This document shows, one piece after another, positions 12,801 through 24,749 of a stretch of DNA of 64,000 nt. Numbering within the stretch: position 1 is the first letter of the stretch; every line of letters starts with the position of its first letter. A program made the translations under genes and the position numbers. The stretch is from Ophiostoma sp. CBS 140.51 (lineage: Eukaryota; Ascomycota; Sordariomycetes; Ophiostomatales; Ophiostomataceae). The notes beneath the pieces are model-generated. The model saw only the letters and a program-made list of their open reading frames with translations. It was not told the origin of the DNA and did not search any database. The stretch covers positions 1-64,000 of the forward strand of contig JANSLP010000167.1 of NCBI GenBank assembly GCA_029298735.1, given 5' to 3'.

Positions 12801-15167
12801 GGAGTCGGCGTAACGCAGAACAATGTCCTCGTTCGCTCGCAGGTAATCTCTCAGTTCGTCGCGGAAGCCGTCAAGGGAGAAGTGATTCTGGAGTTGTTCT
12901 GCAATCTGTTAGTAGCCGTAAAAACGTAGAAAATAGCAAATATATATGGAAGAAAAGTACGTACGCCTCGACTCCTCCGTCTTGACTGCCTCGAGCATCT
13001 TCTCCTTGACATCGACGATGTCCTTCAAGAACACCTTCTCGTAGTCGGTGATCGGCGTGTCGACGTGCAGGTTCTGCAACTGCTCCTGGAGGTTGACTGG
13101 GAACAGTCTCTCCACAAACTCGCGGCGCTTCTCGTCATCAGGCAACCGGACCAACTCGGCAGCCAGCATGCAATACTTGAGGTTAACAAAGAGGTCAGCC
13201 AGGTCTTTATCGAGTGCCTCTGGGTCTGTCAAAAAGCTCGAGAGAAAGTTGTCGTGGGCGTCGGTGAGGGAGATATCGTCGTCGGACTCGAAGATGCTCG
13301 AGGCAATGGTTGCCATGTTGGCCATCTGGATCGTTTCCTGATCGCCGGCCTCCTTAATTTCCAGCTCATCCGTGCTCAATATCCCAGCTTGTTCAGAAAA
13401 CAACTTCCGTGTGTCATGGAATGCAGACCGGAGCAGCCTATAGATGCGCCGTGAATCTGTCGCCGTGCCGTCGTCTGCCTGACCCAGTCCGGGGTTCTCG
13501 CTAAGCGCATACACCAGTTGTATCGCCTACAATTCTCGTTAGCAGGCTGGCCAGGCAAAATCATCAAAGCAATCAAAATGACAAGCATCGGGAGAAGAAA
13601 AACTTACAAAGTTACCAAGCAGTGGCAGTCCCATGGACCGGCTGAGATAAGTTGGGTTCTGTGAAAAGCGCATCTTCTTTGACTCTCGCGACGACGAGCC
13701 CATCAGATGGTTCCCGCCAGAGCTGGATGCGCCGGCTGGAGAAGCGACCTCCCTCCTTAAGCTTGCAACATCCTTTGTCGGAGTGCTCATCGCCGGCATT
13801 CTCCATGTAGTCGGCGGTGACGCGATCGGTGCTGCTGATGCTGTCGCTGTCGGCGGTGGCGGTGGCGGTGATCTGATGGCGGTCGAGGCAAGAGGAAGAG
13901 AGGGAGTCAAAGGAGCGGGTGAAGGCGTGAGTGAGATCGGAGCTGCCGGTGCAGCTGGTGCGGGAGATGCTGTGGATGGGATGGCCGCCGCAGTAGCTGG
14001 GAGTGATACGGGAGTGGGAGCAAGAGTAACGGCGGGAGGAGGTGGAGGTGCTGCAGCTGCGGTGTTCATCGAGCCGAGGGCAGACTTGAGCATCGCCTCG
14101 AGGTCCATCATCGGTGCTGGTGCCGGTGCTGGTCCTGGTGCTGGCGTTGACGGTGCTGGCGCTGGCTGCGGAGGTTGTGCTTGTTGGACTGGCTGCACTA
14201 GTTGTGCCGGTGGTAATTGCTGGATTGGCGGAGCTGGCTGGATCGGTATAGCTGGCTGTGTTGGCTGAGCCAGTTGCAATGGCTGTACTTGTTGGACCGG
14301 CTGTGCTGATTGAAAAAGTGGCTGTGCCGGCGGCGTTGGCTGGACCGGCTGAACTGGCGGTGGTGGTTGAATCAGTGCTGGCTGGGTCGATTGGATCGGT
14401 GTCGGTGCAGGTACTGATGCCGGTGACGGTATTGGCAGTGCTTGTGCTCCTGGCAATGCCATTTGAATCAGAGATGCCAACTGTTGAGCTTGTGTTGGCT
14501 CATTTGCAGGTGACGGTTCCTTCTTGGCCCTCTTCGTATTGTTTCCCTGGTTGCCATTTCCGTTGCCGTTGTTTTCATCGCCGTCGTCGGTTCGTGGCCG
14601 CTTCATCGCATTCTGCAGAGATGCAAGTAAACCCGTTCCGAGAGCTGCTGTTGCGGCCGCAAAGCTGTCGTTGCCCGGTTCTGTCTTAACCGTGGGTGGA
14701 GCTATTAACGGAGGCGGCTGTGATGCAGCAGGTGCAGTTATGGCGACTGGTATTATCGGGGCAGTTGGTGCAACTGGTGCAGCTGGTGCAACTGGCGGAG
14801 TTGGAGCAGCTGGAGCTGGAGCCAGAGCAGGAGCTGGTGCTGATGTTGATGGTTGCTCGACTTGCACAACGGATGGAGATGGCGACGGAACAGCCTGAGC
14901 AGCCTGCGCTACTGGTGCTGTTGGAGTTGGAGCGGTGGGCGGTTCTGGCGGTTCCGTTTGTGTTATCCTTGATGTATCATTGTCTGAAGAAAGAGCTGGA
15001 GTGTCGGGAGGAGGGGCGGAAGCTGTTTGGGGAGCTGATTGGGGAGCTGATTGGGGAGCTGTATCGGAAGCCGTCTGAGGAGGAGGTTGGGGAGTCGTCT
15101 CGACCGTCGCAACCGGCTGGTTAGCCTCGGGGGCGGCAGCCGTGCCGCCGCCGCTGGGTTCCGTCAT
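9813..15167 (-). CDS. TBF1: TBF1/TRF-type telomere-repeat binding factor with telobox Myb
   Basis: Predicted to bind TTAGGG-type repeats at telomeres or promoters through a C-terminal Myb/SANT domain and to dimerise through a TRF-homology domain, as in the yeast Tbf1/Taz1 and TRF family. Exons (minus strand) are 15167-13608, 13526-12965 and 12898-9813; the introns of 81 and 66 bp have CTAAC branch sites. They give about 1735 residues. Residues about 521-720 are the helical TRFH-like block (it contains RIYRLLRSAFHDTRKLF). Residues about 1062-1125 are the Myb with RRPWSPDEEQALMAGLD and the telobox-like VQLKDKARNLK. Everything else is Pro/Ala/Gln/Thr low complexity, which makes the protein much longer than yeast Tbf1. 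The start chosen gives MTEPSGG; the frame is open further upstream, so an earlier start is possible. A 69-bp in-frame segment at 12092-12160 may be a further intron, reducing the protein to 1712 residues. Family assignment is strong; orthology to Tbf1 rather than Taz1 is inferred. Confidence 0.87.
12092..12160 (-). other. Possible 69-bp stop-free (3n) intron inside the TBF1-like gene
   Basis: Read on the minus strand, this segment begins GTGAGT, contains CATCTGACAC as a branch-site candidate and ends CCTCCAG. Its length is 69, a multiple of three, and it has no in-frame stop. If translated, it encodes Tyr/Asn/His/Asp-rich residues (GELYVYNDQGIHHNLNN) unlike the Pro/Ala/Gln context on either side. 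Splicing joins AN to AALSSMQ in frame. Confidence 0.6.
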
Positions 15168-18100
15168 GCGAGCAGATACCCTAGGTGCTGTATGATATAG
15201 CAACAGAGGATGGCCGTGATAAGATAAAGGGACGATATATATTAAAAGAGCTGAGAAAAGTGGAGGACGAGAAAAGGTGAAGGGATTGCGACGGAAAGGG
15301 AATCCCTTTTGCGCCTGCCGCGGAAAAGTGATAAGATATGGGGTGGATCGCTGGAGACGCAGAGTTTTGATAGGAGGGGACACTGGTGATTCGGCGCCGA
15401 TGGAAGAAAAAGAGGCAGAGTGAAAGGGGCAGTTGCCGTGGGCGGGCCAATGTTGTCGTCGATGTTGCGATAACGGGCGTGCCGGGCAGGAGCGAGGTTG
15501 GATGCGCGGCAGAAAAAGTAGGAAGGCGCCGGATAAACAAATTTTTTGGGTTAATCCGGGGTTAATCCGAGATCGCTGCCCTTATTTCTTGCCCCGGCGT
15601 CTCCCCGCCTTTTGATACACATCATGAACCTGGGATGACGAAAACGACGTAATGGCAACTCTTTCAGGACAAAAATACCCCATACCCCAGATCATTGATT
15701 ACCTTTTTGTCGACGATAAATGGAGACTAGAGTAGTCTTCAGTTGGCGAAGAAAGTCATCAATGTCCATTGCATTATTCAAGCAGAAGCAAAATAGGTAT
15801 TTCTTGCTGGCGAGATGTATCGGTACATCTCAGGCAGCCAGAGTTTTCATCTGTGCGTTTACGACTTGGATACATATGATGGAATACTCTGTAACCATAT
15901 ATCAAACTGTTTCAAGTCAATTCATTACTGTTGTCGAGGTTGACCGATGGGCTGCAATGATCTCGGTGTACAACTTTTCTTCAATCTGTGGCGGTGCGTT
16001 TCAGCCACATCTTGAATTTCATACATACAGTGTATTCGTCTTAAGGACTGTACCTCGCACGGTTCAACACACCCCCTTTGTAATTACCTGCGCATCTTCT
16101 CTACAACATTGGCTACTTCCCAAAAGAGAAAGTTTGCTCGAACTGATCAGGGTCCTCCGTCTTTAGAGCGGATGCGGAAGATGCCATGAAGTGCGTACAG
16201 CTGCGGCCTTGGGGATTTTAGCATTTTGCACATCAATGCCTCGAACAGAGTCCAAAAGCGAATCCGAGTTTCGTCCGCTGTGCGGCAGCGTACCTTTGAG
16301 CCAATTCAGCCACTCTTGCTCTCAACTTATTCCACAGGATCAGGTGGAGGACTGAGCGTGCTTATCTCACGAACTTTGACTTCGCCTCCGTGCCCCAGAT
16401 TCTCCAAAAATCTGCAGAAAAAAAATCAAAAAAAAATCTGGAGCACAGGCCCTGCGGGCGATCCTCGAGAGCCGAACGGGCTGGAGACTTGGAGACGAGC
16501 GGAGATGGGAGGCAGGGAGGCAAGGCGGCGTTGAGACGGTTCCTGGGCAGCGGCTGGAGAGAAGCTGGACTCTGGAGGAGACACCGAAACGCTGATCGGG
16601 CAATAATCTCTAATTGATCGGGCGATATTTTCTCCTCACGACGCCAGCAAGGCCAAATGGTGAATTATTAATGATGGTCCCGCACGAGGTGGAAACAAAT
16701 GCAGAAAGTGCCAGATAGGAGCTTATCGCAGCCGAAAACCAGAGCGTTGCTGTCGATATCTACCTCTCAATTGACCGTAAACTCAGTTATCTGTCTCGGC
16801 TCGGCTTTGCGGGGCTTCCGCAATTTGTACTCTAAAACTGAAACAACAAAAGAAATAGAGGTAGAAAATCACAATCCGACGCCCTAGAAAGTCGACAAAA
16901 ACGAAACGGACCGCCGGAACCGATCTCTGCATTGGACACACATTCTCGTGTCGCAGCAGTACTTGTCTCTTTGTAAAACGGTGTGAAAGTACTTTGTTCT
17001 TGTTGTTGCAGCACTTGTTCCAAAAGACTTTTTGGAAGGATTGTCTGACGCCCCGCGCCGTGTAAGTTGAGTGGCTGAAAGCATGCACCAGCTACCCCAT
17101 ACACACCACAACAACGACTGGACAGGACAGTTTTCTGGGGTCTGGGGAAAGGAGAAAATGGTCTGTCAAGTTCTGGGACGATTGGAGCCAGAACTGGGAC
17201 CACCTGGCGCTGCGGAAATGCAATGCTCGTGCTGGTAGCGGGCCACTTTCCCCCATTCCTCCCCGTTCCCTATTCCTTTCAGCAGTTGCGATTCCGGTCA
17301 GACGGACGGGAGATGGGCAATAGGGCCCAATCTGTTTAATCCGTCCCAATCTTACTTGCAGGATCTCTGACAGTGGGAAATGTGTTTGGGATAAGCAGTT
17401 TAAACGAAGGCCAGTAAACAAGACCCAAAAAAAGACCCAAAAAGACCAAAACCAAAAAACCAAGCTGATTATGACGATGCATACAAAATACATAAACAAC
17501 GAAAAAAAGAACTTCGGCACTCCAATCCGCTCAGATTCTCCCCGCACCGCGGGGCAACCTCAAGGCCGGGACGGCAGGCCCAGACCGAGGGCTGGGCAAC
17601 GGGAAAGGGCTGGTAAAACAATAAAGGGTAGTGAGGGGGTCTTCCCGGATGTGAGAGCTGCCGGTGCTGGCATCTGGAAAAAGAAAATCTGAATTTTTGG
17701 AGAAACCAGGCGCGGAGCAGAAGAAAAAGACAAACGGTACGGAGTACTGTGCACTACAAATCAAAAACGGGACAGAAATATATAATAAAGCAAGGTGTCC
17801 AGTCAGGCCTCCAGTTGAAAGACACAAGAATGGGGTTCACGTTCATGATGTGCAATGCAGGTCGTACAGTGTTTGGGCCAGAAACGGTAAAGTAAAGGCA
17901 TGACAGAAAAAGAAAGCAAGAAAGATGAAAGAGGGCTGTGGCAAAGATGGATGGCGCCGGTTGCTTTTGGTGCTGGCGTCGAATCCCAGTTAAATTTCCC
18001 GCTTACCTTCTATTTTCGGTGACAAGGAACGCAGGAGAACCGTCAAAGTTCGGGGCTCCGGAGAGATTGGCGAGGGGAGCTGGGGTGTGATATGGGCTGG

Positions 18101-20248
18101 TCTGGGGCAGGTGGTAGACCGTATCAAGTAAACTGTGGACAGTGTGGAGGATATCCTTCGTATTTGTATGTGTGTGGTTCTTTTGCTGGCGTGTTCACTG
18201 TCGACTGACCTATGATATGGGCGAGTCGGGTACCAAGGTAGTATCATAGTGATGCGGCCGTAGATGTTCGGGGTTTGTGTTGTGTCATTTCGTTCTTGGC
18301 TTTTCATACTGTTGCTGGTACGATCTGCGTGGTCTTTGTGGCTTCTCCGTCCCAATCCCAGAGAACATAGAGATGGCCAAAACGGCCGTCCATGCAGATG
18401 CGAAATCAAAATCAAAATCAAAATAATAAAAAAATCAAATCACATTGGGCAATCACACATTGGGCAACCGCGGCATATGTCGGTAGTCGAGTACTTTTCT
18501 GCACTGCGGATTACAGTGGCTGTCTCGCGTACTTCACCGAACGTGCAGCTGGGCACTCCTCGACGTGCATGCCCACGGTCGTATGCCGATATTGGTGGTG
18601 TTGAAACTGAGGGGAAGGAACGAATGGGGGAGGGGAGAGCCAGCGGGGTGTGGGCAGGACAAGACAGAACGGGGAAGGGAGTAACAGAGGGATTTCGATA
18701 TGAGTTAGAAGTTGACCAAGTCAAGCAAGTGAATCAAGTTGAGTCTGTAAAAGTGTGGGAGATGATCGATGTTGGTCGTCACTTCCTGCCTTTTTGCTGT
18801 GTCTGGCTGGAAATGGCACGGGAGGGTCGTGGCCATGGCAGGCGCTAGTCCCTGTGCAGGCAAAGCGCAGCATGTCGAGATGATAAAAAGAAAGGCCCTC
18901 CCTGTTTTAGTATTTATTTTGGGCGGCTTTTTAATAGCCAAATTCTGGCAGCGTGCTCTGATGTGGGGGAGGGGTTTTGCGCCATGGAGACGGAAGGCAC
19001 CTTCTTTGTGAGCAGTAGGAGTACTTTCCCTGGACCTAGGGGGGGTGTGGGCATCCTTCGCACCTTCTTGGTCGTAGATGTCGGAGCCGCTCTGCAGTCG
19101 CCACCAATTGTCCCGAGAACGTCCCATGTTGTACACCAAAACACTCAAAAGGCAGGAGCGACCAACAACGCCCAGCACCACAAAATGGCACATAATGCCA
19201 CACGATACACACGCGATGGCACACGGTGCGACGTGCGATGTCCGTTGCTGGCCGCGAGCAGGGCACGAGAGCATTGGAACACGAGAACGAGGAGAACAGA
19301 CAGCAACAATACGCATTCAACATTCCACCAGTGGGCTCTCTAGGAGTCCAGGTCGTCTCCGGTGAGGAATCGGTTAAAGAGAAACGACCAAACAAAAAGA
19401 AAAACGCCGAAGCGGCTGATCAGCAAGTTCCGATTCCAGGATGCGCAAAATGATGCTTTGTGATGCTTCATAACCGGTAGAAAAACTAATCATAACCGGG
19501 GAACCCCTCGTCAGGACCGTCAGGTGCCTGGCAGACAACGACGCTCACCCCGTTCATATTGCAAATCCCCAAACATTATGGGACAGAATGGGCAATACTG
19601 CGTTGCGGATGGATGCCAACCCCTTCTTTCCATTCTGGGGCGGAGTTCACCAGTTTGCTGCGGAGCCGTTGGCGCTGGCCCCGTAGACCGGATAGGCACC
19701 GTTCCAACGACGTAGGAGATAAGCAGCGTGGCCTCTGGCCAGGCCAGGCAGGCGCAAACGCCGCAGAGCTAACTGGGGCCCCTCGAGCTACTGAAACGGC
19801 TGGAGTAAAAGTGTGGAATGGGGGGAAGGGGCGAGGGGCAGGCGAAAAAAAAGGACAATGACGAGTGAGGGGGAAGCACACACGGGCGCTCCTTCACAGC
19901 GGCCGACAGCTCCAGGCCAGGAAACAAGGGATCTACGACAGTGCGGGGAGCAATGGCCAGGACGGAAATGGAAAAAAGGGCATGAAGGCGGAAGGGAAAC
20001 ACAGTAAAACAGTCTCGACAGTGATCGCAAAGCATCCAGAAAACGGTCCTTTCGGTGCTCCAGTGCTTGACCAACAGCCCCCATTACGTCGTCGAAATCG
20101 AGCTCTTTCCCAGCGTCGCCCCCAAAGTGCTCCAGTGTTTTCTCGCGAGGGAAGGAAGGTGCTGGCAACCGCCTGTGACGACAAGTGGAAGGCGCTATGG
20201 GGGCAGTTGGAGGCGAACAGTCCATAACAGCCTGTAGCAGCCCATAGC

Positions 20249-20296
20249 ACCTGCCGCTGCATACCTACCGCTACCTGCCGCTGCATACCTACCGCT
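20249..20296. repeat. Two perfect copies of a 24-bp tandem repeat
   Basis: The unit begins ACCTGCCGCTGC and ends CTACCGCT. It occurs at 20249-20272 and 20273-20296 without mismatch and is followed by degenerate partial copies to about 20313. It lies in the upstream region of the aldehyde dehydrogenase gene. Confidence 0.85.
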
Positions 20297-20737
20297 ACCT
20301 CCCGCTACCTGCCACGCCTACCCTCTCCTGCTCCCCATTACCCCGAGATGGCCGGAGAGGCGAGGCAGTCCCCGGTTTTCTGCGGCTTGCAAGCTCCAAG
20401 CTACACGCGCGCTGTCCCCACTTCACGGCCACACTATCCAGACCATCCAGACGAGCTTCTGCGACTGCCGCATTTGCTTGCTTTGGCTCGCGCGTTGGTC
20501 GCACTTCCTCGACCTGCGGCGCTCGCTTGGCGCTGCTGCCCGCGCGCACCTGCCTCCTCTGCTCCCTCCTACTCCTCTTTCCCATTTTCTCCTTTTTCCC
20601 TTTTGGTTACTTGTATTTCGTTGTAGTGTCGTTTCTCCGTTTTGTCGTTTCCTTACCCACTTTCGATTTCCATTTCCCCTTGCCCCTGGTTTCTCTCGTT
20701 TCCCTCGTCTTCCCTCAAATCCGGCTTGCATCCATCG

Positions 20738-20745
20738 TATATAAA
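20738..20745 (+). promoter_or_regulatory. TATA box of the aldehyde dehydrogenase gene
   Basis: TATATAAA lies about 200 bases before the predicted start codon and is followed by a pyrimidine-rich leader. That fits a strongly transcribed gene; the coding region also shows strong codon bias. Confidence 0.55.
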
Positions 20746-20946
20746 CGACTCGCCTCCTCCCCTTCGGCTCGATCTCAGAACCCCCCCCTCTCTCCTACTT
20801 TCACTCTCCATTCTCTCTCTCGTCTATTTCACTGTGCTTTCGCCTCATCTCATACAGCCTTGTTCTTTCATACCCCTCCAAAAACAAGCAAAATTCTTTT
20901 TTCCCGATACCCCCCATCTTCCTCATCTTCTTCACACACATTCACA

Positions 20947-22533
20947 ATGTCGGCTCTTTCCGTTCAGCTGAAGACGCCCGTCACGGGTGAGGTGACCCTG
21001 GACACCGGTCTGTAAGTAACAGCCACAATCAACCAGCAACCAGCAAGCCGCTTACGCCAACAATGCAACCCTGCCCGAGTGGCGGATGATTTTCTTTTCT
21101 AACTCACATCCCACAGGTTCATCAACAACGAGTTCGTTCGCGGTGCTGAGGGCAAGACCTTCGAGGTCATCAACCCCGCCACCGAGGAGGTCATCACCTC
21201 TGTCCACGAGGCCACCGAGAAGGATATCGATATCGCTGTCGACGCCGCCCGCAAGGCCTTCGAGGGCCCGTGGCGCAAGGTTACTCCCCAGGAGCGCGGC
21301 AACCTGCTGCTGAAGCTTGCCGACCTGGCCGAGAAGAACCTGGACAAGCTCGCCGCCATTGAGTCGCTCGACAACGGCAAGTCCATCACCATGGCCCGCG
21401 GCGACGTCGGTGCCGTTGTTGCTTGCCTGCGCTACTACGGTGGCTGGGCCGACAAGATCGAGGGCAAGACCATCGACATCTCCCCCGACATGTTCCACTA
21501 CACCCGCTCGGAACCCCTTGGTGTCTGCGGCCAGATCATCCCGTGGAACTTCCCCCTGCTGATGTTCGCCTGGAAGATCGGCCCCGCCCTGGCCACTGGT
21601 AACACTGTTGTCCTCAAGACTGCTGAGCAGACCCCTCTGTCGGCTCTGGCTTTCGCTCCCCTCGTCAAGGAGGCTGGCTTCCCCGCCGGTGTCCTGAACA
21701 TTGTTACTGGTTTCGGCAAGATCGCTGGTGCTGCCATCTCCTCGCACATGGGCATCGACAAGGTCGCCTTCACTGGCTCCACCGCTGTCGGCCGCACCAT
21801 CATGAAGGCCGCTGCTGCCTCCAACCTCAAGAAGGTCACCCTCGAGCTGGGCGGCAAGTCCCCCAACATCGTTTTCAACGATGCCGACATTGAGGATGCC
21901 ATCAACTGGGTCAACTTTGGTATCTACTACAACCACGGCCAGTGCTGCTGTGCTGGTTCGCGTGTGTACGTCCAGGAGGGCATCTACGACAAGTTCGTCG
22001 CTGCCTTCAAGGCCCGTGCCGAGCAGAACAAGGTCGGCGACCCCTTCCACGAGGAGACCTTCCAGGGCCCCCAGGTTTCGCAGCTGCAGTTCGACCGTAT
22101 CATGGGCTACGTGAAGTCCGGCAAGGACGAGGGTGCTACCGTCATTACTGGTGGTGAGCGCCACGGCGACAAGGGCTACTTCATCCAGCCCACCATCTTT
22201 GCTGATGTGCGCCAGGACATGAAGATCATGCAGGAGGAGATCTTCGGCCCCGTCGTCGCCCTGGCCAAGTTCAAGGATGCCGAGGAGGTCATTGCCCTGG
22301 GCAACGACTCCAACTACGGTCTGGCCGCCGCCGTCCACACCAAGGACCTCAACACTGCCATCCGCATCTCCAACGCCCTGCGCGCCGGTACCGTCTGGGT
22401 CAACTGCTACAACGCCCTCCACCACCAGCTGCCTTTCGGTGGTTACAAGGAGTCTGGTATCGGCCGCGAGCTGGGCGAGGCTGCCCTGGCGAACTACACC
22501 CAGAACAAGTCCGTTGCCATCAAGCTCGCATAA
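20947..22533 (+). CDS. aldA: Aldehyde dehydrogenase, NAD(P)-dependent, ALDH1/2 type
   Basis: Oxidises aldehydes such as acetaldehyde to the acid (acetate), probably in the cytosol, linking ethanol and amino-acid breakdown to acetyl-CoA. Exons are 20947-21011 and 21117-22533; the 105-bp intron has a CTAAC branch site. The product is 493 residues, the usual family length. The cofactor-fold motif AFTGSTAVGR, the general-base Glu265 in LELGGKSP and the nucleophile Cys299 (middle Cys of GQCCCAGSR) are all present. The C-terminal LPFGGYKESGIGRELG block is complete. No mitochondrial targeting segment is evident at the N-terminus (MSALSVQLKTPVTG). Codon use is strongly biased to C-ending codons, suggesting high expression, and this bias opens a long antisense frame. 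It is the type of protein known in moulds as AldA or as the ALDH allergens; substrate range cannot be read from sequence. Confidence 0.95.
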
Positions 22534-24174
22534 ATTTAAATTATGGACGAGTTTGGCATGGAACGGTCTTTTGTGAAGCGATAGGGCAATGAATCACTAT
22601 TTCTTCCGCATGTAGTTCAGTTTTTACCAAATAAGAAGCAAAAAAGCACATGAACAAAAAAAATCAGCGCACCCTTTTCTTTCTGCGATTTGAATTATCT
22701 TGATTTGATCGATTTGATTTGATCCATGTAATTAATTGATTGTATTTACTGGACTTGGTTTCCTTTCTCAAAATTGAAGATAATACAGTACAGATTTATT
22801 AACCTATCACAAGTCCCCTATAACACAATGCCTGTCAGAATTTAGTGCATGTTAGAATCTAAACGCATTTAGTTCCTGGTCAAGTGTGTACAGCAATCGA
22901 AGATGCAAGTCTTCGGGGTAAATCAGCAGAAAATAAGGTGAGCTGACGTGCATTTCTCGCTGTTTTCAACATCAGTAAACGAAACGGTGAGCTGTCCCAC
23001 GGAGTGCACGTCTTGGAAGAAACTGTGTCCCGTCGGGCACATTTACTGGATTGGGTGGACGAGTTGTGACCGTGAGAATGAGGAAATTGCCTGTGCGAAT
23101 TCAGACTACCATTTCCACCGCCATTTTTATCGGCATCTGAATATACGGAGTGCGCAGACCGTAAGAGATTCAGAAGCTAGACAACGGCGTCATGTTTAGA
23201 TCGCCGAGATCGCCGAAAGAGATCCTCTATTCCTACTTCTATTTTTGTTGGATTTATTTCGTCTTCGGAGCATTATTTTTTATTGATTCTGTACAATTCT
23301 GTTATTTAATTCTCGTTGCGTCTTGAGACGTAAATATTTCCACAAAAAAAGTTTATCTTTCCTTCTTAGCACATCCCACCGAAGGGCTATCTCGTCCCCT
23401 GCTCTGCCGGGAGAGCATGTGCATGTCAGAAACTTTTTTCTCGTCTGTTTCTCTTCAACAAATTGCGAAAGCGTCCAGTTTTCGTCATCGTTATTACCCG
23501 TCGCATAATTTCACAAGACTGAAAGCTGCGCTCTTTTGGCGCCTGCCCCACAATCGTCGCTTTCGTGACAGGTCGAGCCGAGAGGGCGGGGCCTCTTTTC
23601 CCTTTCTTTTTGGCCGGACCTGTGACCCATTTTTGGTCCTGCTTTTTTGCCTATTTTATTTTACTCCGTGGACTTCATCTTGGGTCGCATCATGGAAGTC
23701 CCAATTCTGAAAGGCGTGGAAAGCATGGGAAGGCCCCCAGAGGCATTTGCCACTGTGAGGAAGCCACGAGGGGGTGTGGTTCTAAAGCGATGAAAGTCTC
23801 GTGGAAGTCGCAGTCGACGTTGTTCACTGTGAATCCAGATGGCCTGGGCCACCCCTCCAAATGGGGTCCACTGTAAAAGTCCACCATGGTTTGGTCCAAG
23901 CTCTGATCGCCCGCTGGCCCCCTCTGTGTTTCTCCAAACGAACGGTGCCCCGCACTTTATTTTGTCCACGGCGCGTGTCGCGTAAATGGGGCCACTGCCA
24001 TTGACAAGGGAAAGCGCATCCGATCCAGGCACAGGTACACGCACGGTTTACGGAAGGAGCCATCCACGCGACTTAACATCCAGCGGAAACTATCGCGACG
24101 ACAACACCCCGACGACGACTACACTTTACCGCCACTCCGCACATATTGACATCCAAACGCCATACACTTTTACA
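22534..24174. other. Intergenic region, no gene recognised
   Basis: This is the 3' flank of the ALDH gene, which is AT-rich, followed by the upstream region of DAD1. Open frames of up to about 130 codons on both strands at 23.4-24.05 kb overlap each other and show no domain. Confidence 0.6.
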
Positions 24175-24749
24175 ATGTCTAACTCCCGCGCCGCGTCCTC
24201 GATGGGAGCGACGCGCCCGGCCGGCGCGTCAACATCGGCCGCCGCCCGCAAGACATACTTTGAACAGCAGCGCGAGCTTCTCATGGGGGAGATTGCGATG
24301 GTAAGCCCCTTCTCTCTCCGATTGTTTCGATTCAGTTTACTGACCTGATAGTCCTTTGAACAAGTCCTTGCCAACATCAACAAACTGAATCGGTCTCTCG
24401 AGGCGGTGGTGACGGTAAGCCACGCTCCCATTACGTTTTTGACAGTACACCGCTAACGACATAGGTTGGCAACGAATTCTCGGCGGTCGAAGCTCTGTGG
24501 TCGCAGTTTGAGAGCGTCATGGCTAAGGAGCCTGAGCCAACCACAACCGGCGAAGGCGACGAGCAAGAGGGACAACTCGAGGACGGACAGGAGCACGAGC
24601 ACGAGCAGCAAGAAGACGACCACGACGACCACGAACAACACGACGATGATGACGACGAGGCTGCGGCACAATTCCACGACGAAGAGGCAGCAGCGCCATC
24701 GGGCGGTCGGGGACGGTCACGAGGTGACGGCATGGACTTCGACTACTAG
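24175..24749 (+). CDS. DAD1: DASH/Dam1 complex subunit Dad1
   Basis: A component of the outer-kinetochore DASH ring that couples kinetochores to spindle microtubules. Exons are 24175-24300, 24352-24414 and 24465-24749, with 51- and 50-bp introns; the product is 157 residues. The conserved Dad1 core is residues about 27-82: YFEQQRELLMGEIAMSFEQ, then LANINKLNRSLEAV and VGNEFSAVEALWSQFE. The N-terminal 25 residues are Ser/Ala-rich. Beyond residue 85 is an unusual Glu/Asp/His/Gln-rich acidic tail of about 65 residues ending MDFDY, which makes the protein well over the usual size of Dad1 (about 90-100 residues). The intron phases keep the core intact across both junctions. It lies tail-to-tail with RHO4. 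Confidence 0.9.

Larger units (their letters stand above)
15168..20946. other. Long divergent intergenic region
   Basis: A 5.8 kb gap between the divergent TBF1-like and aldehyde dehydrogenase genes. The first 370 bases are purine-rich on the plus strand, as expected for the pyrimidine-rich leader of the minus-strand gene. The last 500 bases are pyrimidine-rich and form the ALDH leader. The middle holds only unconvincing frames; the longest are a minus-strand one at 18705-19316 and a plus-strand one at 18264-18848, which overlap and lack domains. A 24-bp tandem duplication lies at 20249-20296. Confidence 0.55.

Noticed and set aside
18705..19316. 203-codon minus-strand frame
   Set aside because: Overlaps plus-strand frames of similar size, no domain and no matching splice structure; kept only as a candidate for transcript checks.
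21052..22425. 457-codon antisense frame over ALDH
   Set aside because: Explained by codon bias of the sense gene, which has all catalytic residues and a correct intron.
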